A stretch of 16,197 bases of DNA, from positions 1-16,197 of the forward strand of contig CAMCOJ010000011.1 of the NCBI GenBank assembly GCA_945876405.1, in the 5' to 3' direction. Origin of the DNA: an uncultured Ruminococcus sp. (lineage in GTDB: Bacteria; Bacillota; Clostridia; Oscillospirales; Ruminococcaceae). Positions 7,622 through 13,550 of the stretch are shown piece after piece. The notes under the pieces were generated by a model that ran no database searches, was not told the DNA's origin, and saw nothing but the letters and a program-made list of their open reading frames with translations. Made by a program: the position numbers and the translations under genes. Numbering within the stretch: position 1 is the first letter of the stretch; the number at the start of each line of letters is the position of its first letter.

Positions 7622-10153
7622 ATGGAAAAGAAAACTAAAATCAACAGAGCAAAAGCCATTGCGGTAAGTGCAGTTCTTCTTGCTTCATGTACGGCAACAA
7701 GTCTCGTGACAGCAGCTGCTGACAGCAAGACAGAACAGAAGGCAGCACCAATAAGCGAAGTAGTAACGGATTCGGGTCTTAAGTACGACTATGCACGAGC
7801 TCTTCAGTACTCAATGTATTTTTATGATGCAAATATGTGCGGAACAGAGGTTGAGGAGCATAACAGACTTTCATGGAGAGGAAACTGTCATACATATGAT
7901 GCAAAAGTTCCGCTTCATCCGATAGATGAAAAAAACAACGGTATAAATCTTTCAGAAGACCTCATAACAAAATACAAAGATTATCTTGATCCGGACGGAG
8001 ACGGATTTGTGGATGTTGCGGGCGGATTCCATGATGCCGGTGACCATGTTGAGTTTGGTATGCCTGAAAACTATTCAGCAGCAACACTCGGATGGGGATA
8101 TTATGAATTCCGTGATTCATACAAAAAAACAGGACAGGACGACCATATTGAGGAGCTTATACGTTATTTCAATGATTATCTGATGAAATGTACCTTCCTT
8201 GATGAAAACGGAAAGGTTGTGGCACACTGCTACCAGGTAGGCGACGGTGATATTGACCATGCTTACTGGCAGTCACCTGAAGTTGACTCAATGGCGAGAC
8301 CTGCATTTTTCCTCACTGCAGAAAAGCCACAGACAGACTATGTGGTTTCAGCAGCAGCTTCACTTGCTATAAACTACCTTAACTTTAAGGATACAGATCC
8401 TGACTATGCGGAAAAGTCCCTTGACTATGCAAAGGCACTCTGGAACTTTGCAAATGAAAATGAGCTTGAACTTTCGGACAATGCTGACGGTCCTAAGCAG
8501 TACTACAAGTCAAACAAGTGGGAAGACGATTACTGCTGGGCAGCAGCATGGCTTTATGAATGTACAGGAGACCAGACATATCTTGAATCGGCAGCACCAT
8601 ACTTTGACTATTATGCGCCGTCAGGCTGGGCATACTGCTGGAATGACGTATGGAGCGGTGCGGCACTCAGATGGGCTGTAATCAACCAGGAACACCCTGA
8701 GATAGACCTTGTAAACAAGGTAAGAAAAGCACAGGGCAAGAACGAGTATGTATTTGACGATTTCTGGGATGAAGTTGAAAAGTGTATGCCGATATACAAG
8801 GGCCTTGAAACAGCAGGCGGATATGCATTCCTTCAGGTATGGGGTTCTGCACGATACAATACAGCTATGCAGCTCATTGCTATGCTTATAGACAAGTACC
8901 ACAATGACGGAAAGCCGGGCGAAAACAGCAAGTGGGCAGAAGGGCAGATGCAGTACATCATGGGCGACAATCCGATGAACAGATGCTATATCGTCGGATA
9001 CAACGATGACTCTGTAAAGTACCCGCATCACAGAGCGGCATCAGGACTTCTTGAAGCTGAAGACCCGCGTGAGCACAGACATATTCTCTGGGGAGCTCTT
9101 GCCGGAGGTCCGGACGGAAATGACAAGCATACAGATATAACGGCAGACTGGATTGGAAATGAAGTTACTATCGACTACAATGCGGCATTTGTAGGAGCAT
9201 GTGCAGGTCTTTATGAATTCTTCGGAACACCTGATATGGCGGTAACACCTGATTTTCCTCCTGAAGATGAGAAGAGAGGCGGAGCTGACGGAGATGATCC
9301 TGCTGCTAACGGATACTGGGTGGAAGCATGCGGTATTGATGATATCAATGCTGACGGAGCAGGTGTAACAAAGGTTTCATTCAAGGTTTGCACAGGTTCA
9401 AACAAGCCATCGGACAAGGTTTCGGTACGCTATTTCTTCAATGCCAGTGAGCTTGCAGGAGGAATAGATGCAGTTAATACAGTTAAGGAACTCTACGACC
9501 AGTCTTCAGCTGAAGTTGAAGATGCTGACGGCGTTCTCACCGGTCCGTTCAAGTATGACAAGGTACCTGATACATATTACGTTGACATTGCATGGGATGG
9601 TTATTATATTGCAAATTCAGGTAAAAAATATCAGTTCCTCGTTGGCCTTTACTACGGAGACAAGTGGGATCCGACTAACGACTGGAGTTATGAAGGACTT
9701 AAGATATATAAGGAAGATGATGCCTTCTTCGGCAACGGAAATGAAGAACCTTCAGATCACATCTGTGTATATGCTGACGGTGTTCTTGTTGGCGGAACCG
9801 AGCCTGACGGTTCAGTTCCTGAGATTTCAGAACCGGTTGTTACAACAAAACCGGCTGTAACAACAAAACCGGCAGAAACAACAAAGCCTTCTGTTACTAC
9901 AGACAATCCGACAACTACAAAACCGGCTGCAACAGTTACAGATACTCCGGCAGAGGTAATCGTTGGCGACGTAAACTGTGACGGCAAGGTCGACGTAACA
10001 GATCTTTCATACATGTCACTTTACCTTGTTGGTGACAAAAAACTGACCGATGATTCGCTTAGAGCAGCTGATACAGACGGAGACGGCAGTGTTAAGCTTA
10101 CTGACCTTGCAAAGTTAAGACAGTATCTGTCAAAAATTATTGACAAGCTTTAA
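7622..10153 (+). CDS. Cellulosomal GH9 cellulase with CBM3-like module and dockerin (copy 2)
   Basis: An 843-residue paralogue of the preceding enzyme with the same layout: signal peptide (about 1-34), GH9 (about 56-537), short acidic/Gly linker (about 545-562), CBM3-like module (about 564-729, SVRYFF at 601-606), TTKP-rich linker (about 730-778) and dockerin (782-841). Catalytic residues are Asp138 and Asp141 in HDAGDH (137-142), HHR at 469-471 and proton donor Glu514. The DPDGDGFVD insertion is at 123-131. Dockerin loops are GDVNCDGKVDVTD and ADTDGDGSVKLTD. The hydrophobic signal region contains LASC (20-23), a lipobox-like match, but copy 1 has Thr at the corresponding position and there is also an AAA site at 31-33, so ordinary secretion is more likely. 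AGAAAGGA (7606-7613) sits 8 bases from the ATG. It carries its own promoter and terminator. Confidence 0.95.
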   Translation: MEKKTKINRAKAIAVSAVLLASCTATSLVTAAADSKTEQKAAPISEVVTDSGLKYDYARALQYSMYFYDANMCGTEVEEHNRLSWRGNCHTYDAKVPLHPIDEKNNGINLSEDLITKYKDYLDPDGDGFVDVAGGFHDAGDHVEFGMPENYSAATLGWGYYEFRDSYKKTGQDDHIEELIRYFNDYLMKCTFLDENGKVVAHCYQVGDGDIDHAYWQSPEVDSMARPAFFLTAEKPQTDYVVSAAASLAINYLNFKDTDPDYAEKSLDYAKALWNFANENELELSDNADGPKQYYKSNKWEDDYCWAAAWLYECTGDQTYLESAAPYFDYYAPSGWAYCWNDVWSGAALRWAVINQEHPEIDLVNKVRKAQGKNEYVFDDFWDEVEKCMPIYKGLETAGGYAFLQVWGSARYNTAMQLIAMLIDKYHNDGKPGENSKWAEGQMQYIMGDNPMNRCYIVGYNDDSVKYPHHRAASGLLEAEDPREHRHILWGALAGGPDGNDKHTDITADWIGNEVTIDYNAAFVGACAGLYEFFGTPDMAVTPDFPPEDEKRGGADGDDPAANGYWVEACGIDDINADGAGVTKVSFKVCTGSNKPSDKVSVRYFFNASELAGGIDAVNTVKELYDQSSAEVEDADGVLTGPFKYDKVPDTYYVDIAWDGYYIANSGKKYQFLVGLYYGDKWDPTNDWSYEGLKIYKEDDAFFGNGNEEPSDHICVYADGVLVGGTEPDGSVPEISEPVVTTKPAVTTKPAETTKPSVTTDNPTTTKPAATVTDTPAEVIVGDVNCDGKVDVTDLSYMSLYLVGDKKLTDDSLRAADTDGDGSVKLTDLAKLRQYLSKIIDKL

Positions 10154-10165
10154 TTACTGAAAATG

Positions 10166-10194
10166 ATAACAGCAGAACCTGCATACATTAAAAT
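10166..10194 (+). promoter_or_regulatory. Candidate promoter for the expansin operon, inside the terminator hairpin
   Basis: ATAACA (10166-10171), a 17-base spacer and TAAAAT (10189-10194), where TTAAAATAAATAT resembles the -10 regions of both GH9 genes. It has no TG extension. The start site would be near 10201, within the hairpin loop, giving a leader of about 55 bases that carries only the right arm of the terminator. The alternative is read-through from the second GH9 gene. A later TAAAAT (10231-10236) is too close to the ribosome binding site to be useful. Confidence 0.4.
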
Positions 10195-10223
10195 AAATAT
10201 ATGTGGATCTGCTGTTTTATTTT
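10168..10223 (+). terminator. Terminator after the second GH9 gene
   Basis: AACAGCAGA (10168-10176) pairs perfectly with TCTGCTGTT (10208-10216), followed by TTATTTTT. The stem is 9 bp with a long 31-base AT-rich loop, making it the weakest of the gene-end terminators here and perhaps leaky. Confidence 0.7.
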
Positions 10224-10256
10224 TGTATCTTAAAATTGTTTTAAGGACTGATAAAG

Positions 10257-11183
10257 ATGAAAACAGGTAAAATATTAAAATACATGGTTTCTGCAGCTCT
10301 GGTTTCATCGTCATTTATATATACAGTATCAGCTTCTGCATCCGGTGACCTGAACGGAGACGGCAGCACAAATGTCATGGATTATATTCATCTGAAAAAT
10401 ATATTTCTTTCCGAATCCGGCGCGGATGCTTATTCGGATTCAGCAGATATAAACGGTGACGGTGTACTTACCGTTGCAGATCTTGTATGTTTAAGAAACA
10501 TAATTCTCAGTGTCACAGAAGAAAGACCTGACAAGCCGGCTTCAGAATATCCCATAGACGAATCCTGCATTCTTGAGCCAAAGGGAACTGTGCATACCGG
10601 AGAAGGAACGTTTTACGGAGGCGGATATGTAGGCGGATGTGCAATGCTTGATCCTGTGTCCACTGATTACTGGATTGTGGCTATGAATCTTGCCGACTAT
10701 GATGATGCAAGACTTGCCGGAGCATATCTTGAGGTAACAGGGGAGCTCGGAACTATTAATATGCTTGTTACCGACCTTCTGCCGGAGGGAAAAAAAGGTG
10801 ACCTTGACCTTTATGTCGATGCCTTTCCTCTTATTGCACCTGTTGAAAAAGGCAGAGTTCCTGTTAGCTGGAAAATAGTTCCTCTTGATATTGCAGACAA
10901 GGTTCCTGTAAGTTACAGATTCAAGGAGGGCAGTTCTGAGTACTGGTGCGGTGTTCAGCTGCTTAATCACAGATATCCTGTAGCAAAACTTGAATATTTA
11001 AACAGTGACGGTGAATTTGTTGAAATCAAAAGAAGACCGTATAATTATTTTGAAAGTATGGAAATGGGGCCGGGACCTTTTACGTTCAGAGCAACAGATA
11101 TATATGGTCAGGTTATAGTTGACCATGATATCCCTCTTGTGCTTGATGAAAAGATAGAAGGCAAAAGCCAGTTTCCGTTATAA
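10257..11183 (+). CDS. Expansin-like protein with N-terminal dockerin
   Basis: A secreted 308-residue protein predicted to loosen cellulose networks without hydrolysis while attached to a cellulosome. Layout: signal peptide (about 1-28), dockerin (30-86) with loops GDLNGDGSTNVMD and ADINGDGVLTVAD, short Pro-containing linker (about 88-108), then the two expansin domains, a double-psi barrel (about 112-210) and a CBM63-type beta-sandwich (about 215-308). Against the well-known Bacillus expansin EXLX1, TDLLPEG (172-178) and DLDL (182-185) supply the equivalents of Asp71, Glu75 and essential Asp82 (here Asp173, Glu177, Asp184), but the Tyr73 position is Leu175. EGSSEYW (224-230) has Tyr229 and Trp230 where EXLX1 has two Trp. 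Tyr262 matches Tyr157. The ending GKSQFPL resembles the EXLX1 ending. The dockerin differs clearly from those on the GH9 enzymes. AAGGA (10243-10247) precedes the ATG by 9 bases. First gene of a probable three-gene unit. Confidence 0.92.
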   Translation: MKTGKILKYMVSAALVSSSFIYTVSASASGDLNGDGSTNVMDYIHLKNIFLSESGADAYSDSADINGDGVLTVADLVCLRNIILSVTEERPDKPASEYPIDESCILEPKGTVHTGEGTFYGGGYVGGCAMLDPVSTDYWIVAMNLADYDDARLAGAYLEVTGELGTINMLVTDLLPEGKKGDLDLYVDAFPLIAPVEKGRVPVSWKIVPLDIADKVPVSYRFKEGSSEYWCGVQLLNHRYPVAKLEYLNSDGEFVEIKRRPYNYFESMEMGPGPFTFRATDIYGQVIVDHDIPLVLDEKIEGKSQFPL

Positions 11184-11209
11184 GTTTACAGAAAGAGGTT
11201 TACTCCTGC

Positions 11210-12463
11210 ATGAAAAATAAAAAAATATTAGCTTTAATCTGTTCAGCCTCTGTATTGTTTGGTACAGTTTCGATGTCTGCAGCTGCAGCAGATTCATCAG
11301 ATATTTCATCTCCTGCTGAAAGTGATGTTCAGCCTGAACTTTACAGTATAACTTATCAGAACGGAGGCGGAAATGGCCGCATTGATAAAACAGAACCTGT
11401 ACCTGCCGGTGAAAAAGTAAAGCTTTCACCATGGGCGCTGAGAAGGGACGGATATTCACACGCCGGATGGACTGACGGAGAAAATGAATATGAGCGCGGT
11501 GAAGAGATTATTATGCCTGAAAAAGACATTGTTCTCAGACCAGTGTGGAACAGAGTGTATATGCTCACCTATGAAAAACTTGAGGATTACGGGTATACCT
11601 CACCATACAGGGACGGAACAGTATCACCGGGAAGTGACATCTATCTTCCGAATCTTCCTATGCATAACGGAAATGCCATGTTTAACGGCTGGCTGGTAAA
11701 CGGTGAACACGTTAATCCGGCTTCAACTATAAAAATGCCGGCACAGGACACATATATTGCTGTTGACTGGCGGGAACCGATTGTATTTGATTATTATGCA
11801 GGTGATGTGGAAGGTGTTCTGGGACCTGCACATTATATCACTGATAAATATCCGGGACTGAAGATGAATCTTTCCGACAATACAAGGCTTGCCCGGCTGG
11901 GATACAGACTTGTGGGATGGTATGATCCGGTTGGGGACAGGCAATACGATCCGGGGGATACATTCCTTGTACCTGACAGAGATGTCACCATGCTTGCTGT
12001 ATGGAAACCGAACAAGGTTAATATGCGGTTTAATCCAAACGGCGGAGAAGGTACTATGAATTCTCAGATAGAATATTTTGACTCTGTAGTCAATATCAGC
12101 GAATGCACTTTTACCAGGGAGGGATATAAACTTCATGGCTGGAAAAACGGTGATGATTATTATCTTCCGGGAGCTGAAGTTACTGTAAAGATAGCGGAAC
12201 TCGGTGCATTTATGGAATTTGATGCAGTCTGGATCGAAGAGGACAGGAATCCCGGGGACATTAATCGTGATGGAAAAGTTGATCTCTGTGATCTCACAGA
12301 GCTTAACCTTCATCTTATAGGTGACAGTATAATAACCGATAAAACTGTACTTGACGATGCAGATGTTGAATATGATGGTGATGTAAATCTTTCGGATCTT
12401 GCACGTTTAAGACAGTTTCTTACACGTCAGAAAATATTGCTTGGAATAAAAGGTGAACAGTAA
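11210..12463 (+). CDS. InlB-B-type repeat protein with C-terminal dockerin
   Basis: A secreted 417-residue protein with no recognisable catalytic domain. After a signal peptide (about 1-27) come four beta repeats of the InlB-B/Listeria-Bacteroides (Flg_new) type, at about 46-113, 116-187, 190-265 and 270-341. Each ends in the usual G...GW....Y..G......D.....W pattern, for example GYSHAGW at 81-87, GYRLVGW at 231-237 and GYKLHGW at 305-311. The second repeat is the most diverged. A dockerin occupies 349-406, with loops GDINRDGKVDLCD and a weaker second loop in which Glu387 replaces the usual Asn/Asp-type position. It begins 26 bases after the expansin gene with AAAGAGG (11192-11198), so it is co-transcribed. 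It is likely a binding, spacer or adhesive component of the cellulosome. The function is inferred only. Confidence 0.88.
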   Translation: MKNKKILALICSASVLFGTVSMSAAAADSSDISSPAESDVQPELYSITYQNGGGNGRIDKTEPVPAGEKVKLSPWALRRDGYSHAGWTDGENEYERGEEIIMPEKDIVLRPVWNRVYMLTYEKLEDYGYTSPYRDGTVSPGSDIYLPNLPMHNGNAMFNGWLVNGEHVNPASTIKMPAQDTYIAVDWREPIVFDYYAGDVEGVLGPAHYITDKYPGLKMNLSDNTRLARLGYRLVGWYDPVGDRQYDPGDTFLVPDRDVTMLAVWKPNKVNMRFNPNGGEGTMNSQIEYFDSVVNISECTFTREGYKLHGWKNGDDYYLPGAEVTVKIAELGAFMEFDAVWIEEDRNPGDINRDGKVDLCDLTELNLHLIGDSIITDKTVLDDADVEYDGDVNLSDLARLRQFLTRQKILLGIKGEQ

Positions 12464-13465
12464 ATGAACAGAAAGGTAACTGTTTTTCTGACAGCATTGA
12501 TATTTTCAGCATCAGGTTTCTGCAGCTGCGGCGAAACTGAAACAATAGAAATACGTCCTGATTCGACACTGTGGGTTCCGGAAGAATCGCAGAAGGAGTA
12601 TTTCTCTACTGAGATATGCACTGCTCCTGAATATGATGAAACTAAAATGATACCGGTTACATCAGAAAATGAAAAGGAGGTAAGTTTGCTTACAGATTCT
12701 GTTTCAGTCTCAGATCCTTTGCCTTCACCTTCTGATGAAAACTTCGGATATTCCGAAAATAATAAGGAGCCGGGTAAGGAAGATCCAAAGAAAGAAGGGT
12801 CATTTGTTCCTGCACAGGAATCACCTTCGCCGGAAGTGCCTGTAAAATCACAGACACCTTCACCTTTGCCATCGCCTTCAGTACCTCCTTCAGTTCCCTC
12901 TGAAATCAGTGTGGAGCTGAAATACGCAGACGGAGTTCTTATTGTAAACAAAAGCTATCCTGTTCCTTCCGACTATGTCCCGGAAAATCTTATTCTCGCA
13001 CCGGGAAGCAGTGAAGAATATCTTCTTCCTGAGGTGTGTGACGCTTTCCGTGAAATGAGTTCGGCGGCATGGAGCGAAGGCCTGACTCTGTGGGTTCAGT
13101 CAGGTTACAGAAGCTATCAGCTTCAGACCAGACTTTATAATAACTATGTCTCACAGAGCGGCAAGGAGGCTGCGGATACATTTTCAGCACGTCCTGGTCA
13201 CTCTGAACATCATACGGGACTTGCGTTTGACCTCAATACTATAACTGACAGTTTTGCATATACAGAAGAAGGCAAATGGGTCGCAGCAAACTGTCATAAG
13301 TATGGTTTTATTATAAGATATCCAAAGGATAAGGAAAGTATAACCGGATACAAGTATGAACCATGGCATCTCAGGTATCTTGGTAAGGAACTTGCTGAAA
13401 AAGTGTATAACAGCGGCTTGTGCCTTGAAGAATACTACGGACTTACATCTGAATACAGTAACTGA
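12464..13465 (+). CDS. VanY-type D-Ala-D-Ala carboxypeptidase, probable lipoprotein
   Basis: A zinc metallopeptidase of the M15B/VanY family, expected to remove the terminal D-Ala of peptidoglycan stem peptides outside the membrane. In 333 residues, a hydrophobic N-terminus ends in GFCSCGET (Cys20, Cys22), consistent with a lipoprotein although not a perfect lipobox. A long Pro/Ser/Glu-rich spacer follows (about 30-147), then the peptidase domain (about 150-325). Motifs: SGYRSY (213-218), the zinc-binding SEHHTGLAFD (247-256; His249 and Asp256) and EPWHLRYLG (299-307; catalytic Glu299 and zinc ligand His302). It has no dockerin. The ATG directly follows the TAA of the previous gene, with AAAGGTGA at 12449-12456, so translation is coupled to the InlB-repeat dockerin gene. 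Nothing suggests vancomycin resistance, because no van regulatory or ligase genes are near. A general wall-remodelling role is more likely. Confidence 0.9.
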   Translation: MNRKVTVFLTALIFSASGFCSCGETETIEIRPDSTLWVPEESQKEYFSTEICTAPEYDETKMIPVTSENEKEVSLLTDSVSVSDPLPSPSDENFGYSENNKEPGKEDPKKEGSFVPAQESPSPEVPVKSQTPSPLPSPSVPPSVPSEISVELKYADGVLIVNKSYPVPSDYVPENLILAPGSSEEYLLPEVCDAFREMSSAAWSEGLTLWVQSGYRSYQLQTRLYNNYVSQSGKEAADTFSARPGHSEHHTGLAFDLNTITDSFAYTEEGKWVAANCHKYGFIIRYPKDKESITGYKYEPWHLRYLGKELAEKVYNSGLCLEEYYGLTSEYSN

Positions 13466-13508
13466 AAAAAAGCTTCTGCCGGGGAAACCCTTAAGCAGAA
13501 GCTTTTTT
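13466..13508. terminator. Bidirectional terminator between convergent genes
   Basis: AAAAAAGCTTCTGC (13466-13479) and GCAGAAGCTTTTTT (13495-13508) form a perfect 14-bp stem. The loop contains a GGG-GAAA-CCC mini-stem (13481-13490) with a GNRA-like tetraloop. A T-run follows the stem on both strands. It lies directly after the VanY-type gene and 42 bases beyond the stop of the minus-strand GH9 gene, so it can serve both. Confidence 0.92.
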
Positions 13509-13550
13509 GAATTTTGTATTAGAGAAAATAACCCTTTGTTTACTGTACAA

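Noticed and set aside
8621..9031. A 136-residue minus-strand frame
   Set aside because: It is antisense to the catalytic domain of the second GH9 enzyme, with no start signals or domain match.
9838..9935. Short direct repeats (AACAACAAAACCGGC-like), possible CRISPR or tandem repeat element
   Set aside because: They encode the TTKP-rich linker in frame, have no regular unique spacers, and similar linkers occur in the other two GH9 genes.
11723..12313. A 196-residue open frame on the minus strand
   Set aside because: It lies wholly inside the InlB-repeat dockerin gene, has no ribosome binding site or recognisable domain, and the plus frame has clear repeats and a dockerin.
12427..12951. A 174-residue minus-strand frame rich in Gly, Ser and Thr
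   Set aside because: It is the antisense shadow of the Pro/Ser/Glu-rich spacer of the VanY-type gene, and its composition follows from that low complexity.
12464..13465. Vancomycin resistance determinant
   Set aside because: Only a VanY-type peptidase is present, with no VanH/A/X or two-component genes nearby; such peptidases are common in wall remodelling.
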